In this document: piece by piece, positions 11,691-22,992 of the stretch
How the letters are laid out: each line of letters begins with the position of its first letter
Numbering within the stretch: the stretch's first letter is position 1
DNA from: Dichetophora obliterata
Taxonomy: Eukaryota > Arthropoda > Insecta > Diptera > Sciomyzidae
NCBI GenBank assembly: GCA_963920525.1
Contig: OY986435.1
Span: forward strand, 224,490,399-224,554,398
Reading direction: 5' to 3'
Length of the DNA stretch: 64,000 bases
Program-made: the position numbers and the translations under genes
Notes under the pieces: model-generated
The model's input: the letters and a program-made list of their open reading frames with translations, nothing else
Database searches by the model: none
Told to the model about the DNA's origin: nothing

Positions 11691-11860
11691 TTTAAATATA
11701 TATACCAAATAAATTTAAGAGTGCATTCAAATAACAAGCCATAATTTAGTGTAGGGAAAGCTAAGGTCCGATTCCCAAAGTAGTGAAATAAGATTTACGA
11801 TGTGGCTGGAACCCAACAGGACGAGCTAGTTATCAAGTGACACCGCAAATATGGGCATTT

Positions 11861-12495
11861 CCTGAAAAAGTCTACCGTGACCGAAAAATTAAAACTTATT
11901 AAAAACCAATAATTTCACTATATCATTTAAGAGAAATATTTTAATTTTATTAGTTTCAGCAATTTCTACATAAATTCATTAACCATCATGATTAAATCGT
12001 CTGCACTGTTTCTTCACAAGTGTAGTTTTTTTTTCGTAAATGTTTCGTAAATGTTTCGTAAGCTTTTTTGTTTTAATAAAATTGGAAGGCTAGAGATAAT
12101 GAAAAAATGGTTGAAGCAAGGAAAGGACAGTATATTAAATTTGTTTTTAATTACTAAATTACATAATAATTTAACTACCTAATTACTTAAACACCCAATT
12201 AAATTCCAATGAAAATTTTAGTGACGTAACGCCAGATCAAAAATCCTAATAAAAAAAAACCAGAAAAGATTTTAAAATTTGATCACTTGGAAAATAAACT
12301 TATGTTATTTTAAAATCTTCTAATAAAATTTTTTTACAAAAAGGCTTGCCCAATTCAGAGAGTTTTTCAAATTTTTTAATCCAAGTCAGAAATCACTTCC
12401 GTTTCTTGTAACGTAACGCTATCACATGTTTTTGCTTATATCTTTAGATCCTTATGGTAAAATGCTTTCATTGTTTTTACTTAATATAATGCTAC
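11861..12495. repeat. dispersed repeat, copy A (copy B at 63093-63736)
   Basis: About 635 bp shared, same orientation, with 63093-63736; both contain TCTACCGTGACC near the left and AACACCAGATC/AACGCCAGATC and ATTGTTTTTACTTAATATAA near the right. No terminal repeats or coding potential were found. It might be part of a longer non-autonomous element or a segmental duplicate. Confidence 0.8.
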
Positions 12496-12499
12496 TTAA

Positions 12500-12923
12500 C
12501 CCTAGTCCTACGTTGAGAAAAACTTTTAAATTCCTCTTTAAGGTGTAGATGAGGAATTAAAGTTTTTAAATATTTTGAAAAAATTTATAATTGAGATACT
12601 ACAAGGAACATGATTTCGGTCTAAAATCGTAAAATAAATAAAAATAAAATAAAAATAAAATAAAAATCATGTAAGCTTGCTTTTATTCCAAAACAAAACG
12701 GTTTTAGGTATATATAAAAATTAAAAAAATTAAAAAAATTAAGCTCAATAAACGATTTTAAACTATCAAACAGCTAGAATTTGTATTTAAAATCAAGTAT
12801 GATTAAAACTATCAAACATTTAGAATTTGTATTTAAATCATATAAATTCAACATAATAAATAACAAGGTCATTTAGAAAAAACTTAAATTAATGTAGTTT
12901 TCTACACCAACGTAGGACTACGG
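12500..12923. mobile_element. piggyBac-like MITE (TTAA target)
   Basis: Sequence reads TTAA|CCCTAGTCCTACGTTG ... CAACGTAGGACTACGG|TTAA with TTAA at 12496-12499 and 12924-12927. A TTAA duplication with CCCTAG-type ends is the signature of the piggyBac superfamily. The 424-bp interior is AT-rich and shares about 130 bp with the arms of the foldback at 40118-40492. It lies exactly at the right edge of dispersed repeat copy A. Confidence 0.88.
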
Positions 12924-13135
12924 TTAATTACTACGCACATATAAAAAAAAAACTTGTTAAAAATTAGACTTAAACATTCTATTTTTTAAATATTTATTCG
13001 TATAAATCCTCGTAATGCCAGTTTAGAAATGTCCATAACTGGTTTTTTTCTTAAAAGTGACAAATACCTCCTGTAGAAACCATACCTTACAACGTAGGTG
13101 CATAGAACGCGATATTGCCCGGTCAATAAAAGTGT

Positions 13136-13540
13136 AACGCGGTCCGGTCGTGTCCAGACTAAAGAGGGGATAACCTCATCTGGCTTGGCTGTAATTGAGT
13201 CCGAACGCGGTCCGGGTCGCATTCAGACTAAAGAATAGTCAACCTCACCTGACTCGACCAACAGGAGTGAATTTGACAATATTTACATTCAAAAAGTGTC
13301 CCGGTCCACCAAGTATAACTCGGTTCGTTCGTGTCTTGGCTTAAGAGAGGGTAACCTCACCTGGCTTGACTGTAAATGAGTCTGAATGTCCTGGTCCATA
13401 CAGTACAAACGCGGTCCGGTCTTGTGCAGGCTTAAAAGGGGGTAACCTCACCTGGTTCGGCTATAGTTGAGTCCGAACGCAGTACGGGTCAAATTCATTC
13501 TAAAGAGTGGATAACCTTACCTGACTCTACAAAAGTTTGC
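13136..13540. repeat. degenerate GC-richer tandem/dispersed repeat
   Basis: The motif ACGCGGTCCGGTCGTG, then AACCTCACCTGGCTTG, then TGAGTCYGAA, recurs starting near 13136, 13203, 13317, 13407 and 13478. Copies are 60-70 bp and unevenly spaced (67-114 bp). No ORF carries the repeat, although one shadow frame crosses it. Function unknown; perhaps the leader or LTR of a retroelement. Confidence 0.65.
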
Positions 13541-14065
13541 TAGATTCACATTGACCTGGACGACCACGAAGCATAAACAGAAGTTCAGTCACATTACCGA
13601 TAGCGATCCCATTACGCTTACCTAAAATATTTAATAAATAGCCAGACCCCATGGAGGGCAAAAGGGTGTCGGACCCGAATAACAGAGGTTTTCAAGAAGC
13701 ACCGCTAGTTAACAAGCAGTACATTTTTAAGCGAAAAAATTTTTTGCGATAATCGTCTTGAGCGAGTTTGAACCATAGTAAACATGCATAGCCGTAGGCT
13801 TAGCAATTAAGTATTTTCACGAATTGTTAATAAAAATCACTGAATATGGAGACTGGTCTTTTTGATTTTGCGTTCGAAATAGAAAGTAATTTTTGCGGAC
13901 CCTGGATCTGGCCAGCGAATCCTCGGCCAAGAATTTAGGTCCTTACACTATGTAAAGTAAACACTTAGTGACATTCCTAGCGCCACACCGCGAATAATGT
14001 TAATATTGTGCCATTGAGTGTCAATATTTCTATATTGACGTACAGTTTCATGCATTCGTAATAAC
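13541..14065. other. mixed-composition stretch, no gene seen
   Basis: Continues the GC-richer character of the repeat to its left and could belong to the same retroelement-like unit (AATAAAAATCA near 13830 as possible poly(A) signal). No coding sequence, primer-binding site or LTR pair was recognised. Confidence 0.35.
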
Positions 14066-14255
<190 letters not shown>

Positions 14256-14474
14256 AGAATATTTTTGCAGAAAAGAATCTTCTTTAAATGAATTTTGTAA
14301 GTAGAGGGAAAGAATTGGCAAAAAATACTTACGATTTTGCCAATTTATGCATCATATCGTCGTCCGAGGATTCATGTGCTCCATGAGAAATTTTGACAGA
14401 TTTTTGATAAATATTGAGTTAATGGAATGTTAAATTTGTAAATGGACGAACCCCTACGTTCGATCGCGCATTAA

Positions 14475-14885
14475 AATATTTTGTTATATCTTCGGCACTT
14501 ACAGTTCGATCTTAATGTATGATATATTAATATTTTTGTCCCAAGGAGATAAATTTTTTGCCCCAAATGTCATTGACTTAAATTACGCTGTTCTAGTACT
14601 TACCCACCAAATCTCAATTTTTACCATCCTAAGGTGCATTTGCATATGACATCACATCTAAAGAACTTAATGTCAGAAAAGTAAAGCTCGCAAAAATCTT
14701 TAAACATTTTTTTTTCGGTATTATTATAATTTAAAAAAATATTTTTAATATTTTTTTTTTGCCTTTTAAGGCCTTTTAGAATTGTTTGTCATAGCTTCGT
14801 CGCACATTGAAATTTTTCGTCATATCTTCGGCATTTACGGTTCGATCTTAATATATGGTATATCGATGTTTTGGTTTCAAGTACC
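14475..14885. repeat. diverged direct repeat pair
   Basis: About 80 bp around TATCTTCGGCACTTACAG (14486-14560) recurs around TATCTTCGGCATTTACGG (14822-14885), each followed by TTCGATCTTAATRTATGRTA. The spacing is about 335 bp. No termini recognised. Confidence 0.6.
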
Positions 14886-16573
14886 CCGTTCTAGAACTGT
14901 TTTTAAAAAAAATCGCATAAAATAAAAACACATATCTTGTAAAAAATATATTTTCTTCTCTGTGTAGAAGGCGTTCCCGTACTTTTGTCTTGTATGCTCA
15001 TTCCAAAAGGATTTTTTCCTTTTCTCATATACGTTTTTTTATCCAAAAATACCTTCCCAAATGCTACTGAGAACAACTTTAAAAGCGAGCATTAATAAAA
15101 TTGGGAATTCATAGCAAAATATTTTTAATTTTTTTGATTATTAGTAAAAATCATTATAATACTCAAACAATTTTATTCTAATTTAATTCAATACAATTTT
15201 TTTCTAAACAATGCACACAAAAAGCTCTAGCAAATTCTTCTCCTCAGTAAATAAATAAATTGCTAAAAGCAAATATTTGGGGCGTCTGCAAAAAATATGA
15301 ACGTAATGAATTGCTTTAAATAACTATAAAATATTTTTGTATTAAAGTTAAAAGCTTTTGTATTTTTCCCCTAGTTTGTTCAGAAGTATTCAAAGGAAAC
15401 AGCAGCAATGCAACTATTTAGCCTTGTAATAAAACACAAAAATTCTGCTTAAATTATTGAATATTACATTCACTGAAACCACTTTGTATTCGAATAAAAT
15501 GCAAATAATAAAATCATTCACTCAGCTGGACAAGTGAATTTGCTATTGCCAAATTGCCAAGCTATTTAAGAAAAAAAATCCCTTAAACATGGGCTTTGTT
15601 GAAGAGCTTTTTTAAACATTAATGCATGCTACCGATTTCTATGAATATTCCATAAAGCTAAGGTGTATTTTTTTGCCTGATATAGATGCGTATTTATAAA
15701 ACTGCAGGTGGGCGGAGTATTTTTGCTGGTGTCACGAACATTACTTTCACTGCGTGCGAGAATAAAAATAAAAAAAAATCTAGGCCACATAATTTATGAT
15801 ACACGCAAAATTTCGGGAGAAAGACTGATTTATACAGAACGTAATAACTAATGCTGATTTGCGTGGTTTTGTCCGGTCTCTTTAATTCTGAATGCGCATT
15901 GTTCAGCATCCATTTGCTTTTGACATGGACTGGAAGAAAATTATTTTAGATATGATGTCATTCAGCTTGGATTAATGTTTCAAACTTTTAGAAATGAAAC
16001 TGAACAATGTTTACTGAACATTGATATAATCTTCATCGCCATTGTTTATTAATGGAATTAAAATATAAAACTTTACTAAAAATTTTTTATTTTAGAATTT
16101 TTATCTGTACTTTAATCTTTTAACTATATTGTCAATCGTTTGTTGCAAAACAACTAGTTTCTCAATTTGATATTTGCCCACCCTCAATAGATATTTTATT
16201 TAGCTTAAAATTTATATATTTTTTCACTGAATTTGAGTGAAATTTTAATTGTTTTGCAAATGGTTGCTTTAGCGATCATGGACACTGTAAAACGTACTTA
16301 AGTACACTCGAAAACAATTAGAGACAATGAAAATTACAACAGTAAATAATGTAAACAAATTCAAAGCAGATATAATTTTTACACAAAAAGAAAACATCTT
16401 ATTAAATAGCAACTCATCAATATTTTGCATTACTGGAGCACAATTCCCTCATGCCTCTAGATTGTTAAAAAGCTTAACATGTAAGTGTGAAAATATTAAA
16501 ATTTTATTAAAAATATATTAAATATTATTATTGCGTTAAATTAATGTACTTTAATTTATTATTAATGGGCACT
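14886..16573. other. AT-rich intergenic stretch, no gene seen
   Basis: ORFs of 64-71 codons in this region are biased to Lys/Asn/Ile/Leu and show no domain. No terminal repeats noticed. Confidence 0.5.
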
Positions 16574-16577
16574 TTAA

Positions 16578-17307
16578 GGGCGGGGTCTGGGTTTTCACTT
16601 TCGAAAAATCGATTTTTTTTTTTTTGTTTTATCTTATTGTTTAACATTTCAAGAATATGTCCTCAAAATTTTAATCCGATCTAAGCAATATTCTTGAAGT
16701 TATTGTTTAATTAGTCTCGGGGCCTTTAACGCTCTAACTCTAACAGAATAAACTTTAAACGCGTTTTTCTCAAAACTACTTTTTCAAAGTCCGTGTTCAC
16801 TGCCATTTGAAAACTACTCGACCGATTCATTTCAAACTTTGTACACATTTTCTTCATATAAAATACCTCCCCCCTACGTTTAGTAAAAATTTTTTTTTTA
16901 ACATTAAGGGTGTTTCCCACCCACAAAATGGCGGAAATTTTAGTCGAAAATAACGGTTCACACTTTAGATGGCCGCCAAAAATTTTTAAATTAAAAAAAA
17001 AATAATCAGAGAACGTTGGGGGGAAGATTTGTTTATAATTTAACTAAATTTTTATGGTTTTTCATTTTCAGATAATTTCCGGCCGAGTTACAGTGAACAC
17101 CGCAAATTGTTTTTTTTTCAAGACGTCCTGGGGGAAGCTCTGTCACGGGCTAATGATTTAATATTTTTGCATGAAAAATTTACAGAACATAGTCAAAACT
17201 ATGCTCAATAATGTATAGAAGGTTTGAATAAAATTGCTCAATCGATATTTGAGATAAAAAATCACAAAAAAAGTGTTTTTTTTTACGCTGAAACCCAGAC
17301 CCCTCCC
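16578..17307. mobile_element. TTAA-flanked MITE with GGGCGGGGTCTGGG ends
   Basis: Left end GGGCGGGGTCTGGGTTT and inverted right end GGGAGGGGTCTGGGTTT, flanked by TTAA at 16574-16577 and 17308-17311. TTAA targets are used by piggyBac and Kolobok superfamilies; the GGG start does not match the usual CCY start of piggyBac. The 730-bp interior has no ORF of note. Confidence 0.85.
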
Positions 17308-17456
17308 TTAACACGTTGTTATTTTTTTTTTTTCAAATAATGTTATCATCATTTTTATTACTGCGCAACATTTGTGCATTAATTAAATATAGGTCTTATG
17401 CTTATTTCTTGTTTTTTGAAATGTATGCGTACACTTGAGAAATAATTTGTATGGTG

Positions 17457-18248
17457 TACACTGAGAAGAACAAACATTCTTTAAAATTAAACAATAAATT
17501 TTAAAATAGAAATTTAACTTATTTGCTTTTCTACAAAACAAATTTAAAACAAGCGTGTTTAATTTTCAACTATAAGCTCATTTCTGTTTTTTATATAATT
17601 TTTTCTTATTATTTCCTTCCAATAACAAAAAATACGTCGCTATCAGAGATTGAATTAAAAAGTATTTACTGTAGAATCATTGAAAATTATTGCCAGATAC
17701 CTGAGACCCCGATTTTACATTTGAATGTTTGAAAATGTTTTTGAATTAGTCTTACAAATATTGAACATAAGATACGAACTAATTAATTATTTTGATATTG
17801 AAAATATTTTAAGCAGCAATGAAACGCAACCTTCATCAAATGATGTCAAAAATTTCTTATTCGGGGGGTCCCAGGGGTCGCTGACCACGAATCTGACTTC
17901 GAAAAATAGAAAAATTTTAAAAAATGGCATCGAGAAAATGGCGGTCTAATTTATTTGTTTTAAATTTAATAACAGTATTTTTAAATTATATTTTAAAATA
18001 TTTGTTTTAAATATTAAAGTTTTTGCATTAAATTTTTCGTTTAAATAAATGTGTTTAAACTTAAAGTTTTTCAATGAAATTATATTTAAGAACATTGTTT
18101 TGAAAACAAAAGCTTTTGTTTTAAATTAAACTTTAAAAACATTTGTGTTTAGCTTAAATGAAATTGTTTCAAGCTCTATTTCAAAAACAAATTTGTTTAA
18201 TATGAACACAATTTCATTTAATTTGAACACATATTTCCCTCAGTGTAG
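17457..18248. mobile_element. possible MITE with TACACTGAG ends
   Basis: TACACTGAG at 17457 is matched by CTCAGTGTA at 18239-18247. The interior is an AT-rich series of TTTAAA/AAATTTGTTTAA-like words. The matching ends are short and another CAGTGTA occurs at about 18349, so the right boundary is uncertain. ORFs at 17523 and 17725 inside it are not recognisable. Confidence 0.3.
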
Positions 18249-19106
18249 GATTTTATTATTTAAAAGCAATTTTTGTTGATAACCAAAAACAAACACAAAT
18301 AAGTTAACAAAAATATTTCTCTTTTAAGATAAACATATCTTACAGTGTAGATATATCCAATGCTTATGTAGATAACGCCAAGAACCTTCAATTACACAAG
18401 TATACACGGTTTTGGAGCTGAGCAACTACAAGTTATTCCCAAAGCTATTTGAGGCGCAGAATTTGAATCTGGGTTCCGTTTTTCCAGATTGGTTCTAGTT
18501 TTCGAGATATTGCATAATTACCGTTATTTGCGTTTTTAAAAAGATGATGTCACTTAAATGCAAATATCTTCAAAAATATTTGTCGGTTGATGTGATTATT
18601 ATTTTTTATTGAAAGATAATAAAATTGCTAAAATAACCATGGGCCGTTTGTGAAGATTAGTCAAGAAATGACAGTGTTACAGTGGACACAATTTCAAAAT
18701 TCATGAAAAATTTGATGATATTTTGAAATTTTGCTCTTTTCAACTAATTTGTTTTACACAAAACAATTGAAAATTTTGCTGTTTTATTACATAGGACATT
18801 AGTTTATTTCAATACGAACATTTTGCGCCGAACAAGACCCAGATTGGTGCAAAAATGACAAAGCTACAGAAGATTTAGTGAATTAACCCACTTTTAGCTT
18901 CCAAATGATTGGCGGTTATATATCGACAGCAGCAGGTTAAGCTTGAAAGCTGTTTTGTTGCACAAAGGTTATGAAAAGCAGTTAACGTTAAAGAATCGTA
19001 TGAGTCCATGTCTAAATAACTGTTGCATGCGGATACACACCATTTCGTGTAAGATAACAAAACGAGAGATTAAAATTTTTTTTTTTATTCAATAAAAAGT
19101 GATTAT

Positions 19107-20829
19107 TTAGAAATGAAGAGTCTTCGAACTGATTCGTTTGTATTGCTTGGGATCTGTTTCACGCAGTATAGTCCAACAGTAGTCGCTCATCATGCCCTCG
19201 TCCCAAAATCCTTGATAGCGTCTTTCTATTTTCGCCAAATCTTGGTGTAGTCGCTCTCCTTGCTCGTCGCTCGTATCACCTAAGTTTTCAGGGAAAAAGT
19301 CGAGATGGGAATGGAGGAAATGCATTTTGAGAGACATTCGAGCTCCAATCTTGCGATAATTTTGCAACAAACTGTCGATTATTTCCTTGAAATCCGGGGA
19401 CTTGCGGTTACCAAGAAAGTTGTGAACAACATCTTGAAATGATGCCCATGCTGCTGCTACATTAGGCGTTAAAACTGCTATAAAATTGCCGTCGGCCATT
19501 AATTTTCGAATATCAGGTCCAACAAATATTCCCTCTTTGATTTTAGCGTATGACAATTTGGGAAACACCTTGGTTAAGTAATTAAAAGCCGGTCCTTCAG
19601 GATTGAGTGCTTTGACAAGGTTTTTGATAAGGCCAAGTTTTATGTGGAGAGGTGGCAGGAAAATGTTCTGTGGATTCACAAGTGATGTAAAAGAGACGTT
19701 TTGTTTTCCTGGTTCATAACTAGTTCGACGTGGCCAATCATATTTCACATAATGTTGATCAGTTGCACGGCTATCCCACAGACACAAAAAGCAACAAAAT
19801 TTCGTAAAACCAGATTGCATCCCCATTAAGAGGCCAACGACCTGTTGGAATAGTATGCAAATAATTTATTCTTTAACATTAAATATGCATTTATTTTCAA
19901 ACCTTTAAATCGCCACAAATTTTCCATTGATGCTCATTGTATTTGATCTTGGTCAAAAGTTTACACATTATATCGTAGGATTCCTTCGTTTGTACTGCAT
20001 GAGCAATCACAATAGATGGTTTCAAATTTCCATTGTGTATCAGACCAGCCTTCAGGCTGTATTTTGAACCATCTATAAACAAACGCCATTCATTTACATC
20101 GTATGGTGTATTCATCGCTTGAAATAAACCGTTGATGTCATCGCAGAAACATATGTTATCTTCTTTTTTGAAAAACGGTAAAAGCGCCTGATTTCTGGTT
20201 CTGTAAACAGTGACTTTTGTTTCAGTGTGAAGACAGTTCCACTCCTGCAACCGTGATGCGAGCAATTCTGCTTTTTGTTTCGATAAATCCAAATCACGAA
20301 TCAAGTCATTCAGCATACTTTGCGATATTTTATGTGTTTCTTCCATGTTAAAATCTTCGGTCGGTGAAGAACAGTTCGTCGGTGACGAACTGAAACTTCC
20401 CCTGGAATTTGCACTCACACCTGGGCAAATTGGCAAAGGGTCATTATTCGTACGCAGAACTGGCTTGGACACTGATGACACGTCAGCATATTTATACTTT
20501 GATAGTTTTTTTGCATTAAGACCGAGCACATTCATCAAGCAAAAATAACAATCATCTACATAATTTTTTGGCTCTCTCCATAACATTGGCATTGAAAATG
20601 AAAAGTACACTTCTTGACCAAGTGACCACTTGTACAGTTTTGTGCTACACGCTTTACAAAATAATTTCGGTACCCACGGCTTATGAGTGTTTTTCACAGA
20701 GAAACCAAAATAATACGAATATGCATCTCTCAGCGCTTTTGATATATTTTTTCCACTTTTCCCGATAATATAACATCCGCAAACATAACAAAAACACTTA
20801 GAATCAACTTTGGACTTCTTTCTTTCCAT
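19107..20829 (-). CDS. transposase-like protein, 553 aa, two exons, apparently intact
   Basis: Exon 1 runs 20829-19903 (309 codons). A 61-nt intron (19842-19902, GT...CAACAG) follows, and exon 2 is 19841-19107 (244 codons plus stop). The spliced frame is open throughout. N-terminal Cys-rich segment: CFCYVCGCY (residues about 14-22) and LFCKACSTKLYKW (about 58-70), then WREPKNYVDDCYFC, probably zinc-binding. A Ser-rich linker (about 140-165) precedes a possible RNase H-like core: LFIDGSKYS, KICGDLKVVGLL, CCFLCLW, SHLDFFPENLGDTSDEQGER. Candidate acidic residues are Asp in IDGS, Asp in GDLK and Glu in GER. I recognise it as a repeated arthropod protein family usually left uncharacterised. Start chosen at the ATG before ERKKSK, since the two codons upstream lack an ATG. 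Confidence 0.8.
19842..19902 (-). other. 61-nt spliceosomal intron in the transposase-like gene
   Basis: On the minus strand the donor is AAAG|GTTTGAA and the acceptor is TTCCAACAG|GTC. Splicing joins KICGDLK to VVGLLMGM in frame. The length is typical of short fly introns. Confidence 0.8.
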
Positions 20830-21068
20830 TTTCACAGGTTTTGAAACAAAAAATAACTTAAAGATTACAATTGAAATGACGTTTTTAGCAATGCCAACAG
20901 CTGATTGTCGTTATTACAGTGCAGTGCAGCCAACATGCAAGAACTCGAAAACTAGAACCAATCTTGAAAAACAAAAACCGGATTCGAATTCAGCGCCTCA
21001 AATAACGTTAAGATTTGTTCTCATCGAATCAGCTCCAAAAGTTGACCGGAATTTGTAAACTTGTGTTA

Positions 21069-21429
21069 TTATCGAATAGAAAACTGATTGCCTGAATTGG
21101 AGTTAATCAGGGACTTTAATTCAAAGATGGCAAGTCCACTTCTTTCTATGTGTAACAAGTGCATTGCAATTTTAATATAACAAGAAACAAATTTATTATT
21201 TTGATTTGTACAAAAAGACGGTTGCAAAAATACTGTAGCCAAATTGTGTAGTAAATAACGGAGTTATTGCACAGATATATTTCACTTAGGCAATTTTTAA
21301 ACTCATTAACGTTCCTTCAGCACTTTTAAAATAAACGAGTTGTTCTTGGCTCCATTTGAAAATGAACTGTTGAACTCGTATATTTGTTAACGAGTATTTC
21401 TATTTGTTTTGTTAGTGTTTTCAGTTTAT
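21069..21429. other. AT-rich spacer, no gene seen
   Basis: No ORF, terminal repeat or RNA gene recognised. Confidence 0.5.
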
Positions 21430-21850
21430 TCCCAGCAAACATTAAGACTCTTTTATGACACTTTTTAGACTCTTATTTATGAGGCTTTATCGTTATTATT
21501 AAAAGAGTCTTTTTTGAGTCTTTTTTTCTAGGTTGGGGGCACCCCGATATGACTCCTTTTAGGTATTATTTTATGACGCAAAAAAAAAAGACTTATTTAT
21601 GACTCTAATTAAATACTCTTTAAAGACTCATATTAAAGACTATTTTATGACCCTTAAAAACCCTCATTAAACACTCACAATACATACAGATTTCTGACTC
21701 ACATAAATGAATCTTTTAGGACTCATATTTAATACTCTTTTTAGACTACTATTAAAGACTCTTTTAAGACTACTATTAAAGACTCTTTTAAGACTACTAT
21801 TAAAGACTCTTTTAAGACTCATATTTCAAACCTTATATGTCGCTAATTGC
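21430..21850. repeat. GACTCTTTTA minisatellite-like array
   Basis: A core of 24-bp units (AGACTACTATTAAAGACTCTTTTA) is repeated about 3.3 times without change around 21744-21830; the flanks hold decayed versions of GACTC...ATTAAA back to about 21440. The ORF across it (RLLLKTL repeated) is a by-product of the repeat. Confidence 0.85.
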
Positions 21851-22089
21851 TTTCTAATATTTGTTGGTCCACTGCTCAATAAGGACTTAATGATTGCCGG
21901 AATTTTATTATCAGGAGTTCGATTATTAAAAGCCTCCTCAATCGCTTCCTCATATTCTTTATGACTTTTTTAATAAGAGGTATTTATTTTCGGCTAAAGA
22001 ACGATTAATTTCTCATTATAGTCTCCTTTTAAATCAAAATTTTTATCCTTTTAAATAATACGTTTTATCAAGTTCCTTTAAATTGGCGT

Positions 22090-22680
22090 TTGTTTCAGTG
22101 CTGACTCTTAATTCAACCAAAATCTTTTTTCGACGAGCCATTTTTTCAGGTATAAAAATAGCAAATAATCGCAGGGGGATATATCTGGAGAATAGGGTGG
22201 ATAGGGTAGCAGTTCGTTGTCAAATTTATGGATTTTTGTCATGGCGACTACGGACGTGTGCGCCAGTGCGTTGCCATGGTGAAAGAGCACTTTTTTCTTT
22301 GCCAAATGCGGTAAATTTTGCTTCAAATCAGTGTCAAATCTGTCCAACAGCTGTGAAGATATTTAAGTTTTTTTAAAAAAATTTTACCCTTAACAAGGTA
22401 ATCGATGTGAATGACTCCTCATGCATCCCAAAAAACAGTCGCCATGACCTTGTTGACTGACAGACCCACCATGGCTTCGTTGCAGCACGTTCACCTGAAG
22501 AAGTCTACTGCTTTGACTGTTCCCTTGGTCTCTGATGTGTTGTTATGTATTCATGTTTCGTCTACGGTAATGAAACGGCGCAGAAACTCTTTCGGATTGC
22601 GGTTAAACATTGCCAAACACTCCTTTGAAGTGGACACACATCTCCGCGTATTGTCGAGTGTAAGCAATTGCTGAAATCTA
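22090..22680 (-). pseudogene. mariner transposase fragment
   Basis: Minus-strand pieces in order: NTRRCVSTSKECLAMFNR, RRFITVDET (first catalytic Asp), VGLSVNKVMATVFWDA, GVIHIDYL, LLDRFDTDLKQ-like, KKKVLFHHGNALAH, YPPYSPDISPCDYLLF. The motif VLFHHDNAPAH has become HHGN, so the second catalytic Asp is replaced by Gly; the third (SPD) is kept. Stops and frameshifts break it up and the N-terminal HTH is missing. Terminal repeats were not found. Confidence 0.85.
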
Positions 22681-22990
22681 AGAATATCTGACCCCAAAAT
22701 GCGGACATTTAGAAATTTTTTTTTTTAGAAATGCAAAAACAAAATTATGCAGTTCGATAGAAACCAATTCTTTATCTGGTAGTGCCTTTTCAAATTCTTG
22801 AGTTGAAATTTATGGCTCCTAGAAATCGTTAGACTTCCTCAAGTTGAAAAACTCATGGCTTTTTTATCGTTATTTTGTGATTTTAGTATGCCGACAAAAT
22901 ATTTTGGTGGGTGAAGAAATAAATATATCAACATAGAATATATTTTTTCTAATAGACTCAATAATAAGTAATTTATTAAATGTTTTTATT
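22681..22990. other. spacer, no gene seen
   Basis: AT-rich sequence between two transposon relics. Confidence 0.5.
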
Positions 22991-22992
22991 TA

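Larger units (their letters stand above)
18395..21065 (-). mobile_element. DNA transposon with ~120-bp TIRs and an intact two-exon gene
   Basis: The left end CACAAGTATACACGG...TTTTGGAGCTG and inverted right end CACAAGTTTACAAATTCCGG...TTTTGGAGCTG share, with indels, about 120 bp, including GCTATTTGAGGCGC/GTTATTTGAGGCGC and GATTGGTTCTAGTTTTCGAG near the inner edge. TTA stands on each side (18392-18394, 21066-21068), suggesting a 3-bp duplication. CAC ends with a 3-bp duplication are typical of the CACTA/CMC superfamily; this placement is inference. The 2671-bp element holds one minus-strand gene filling most of it. Confidence 0.85.

Noticed and set aside
13541..13960. Complete LTR retrotransposon
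   Set aside because: Composition hints at an LTR or leader, but no LTR pair, primer-binding site or gag/pol sequence was found.
21707..21964. ORF with repeated RLLLKTL heptads, possible coiled coil
   Set aside because: Produced by translation of a 24-bp tandem repeat.
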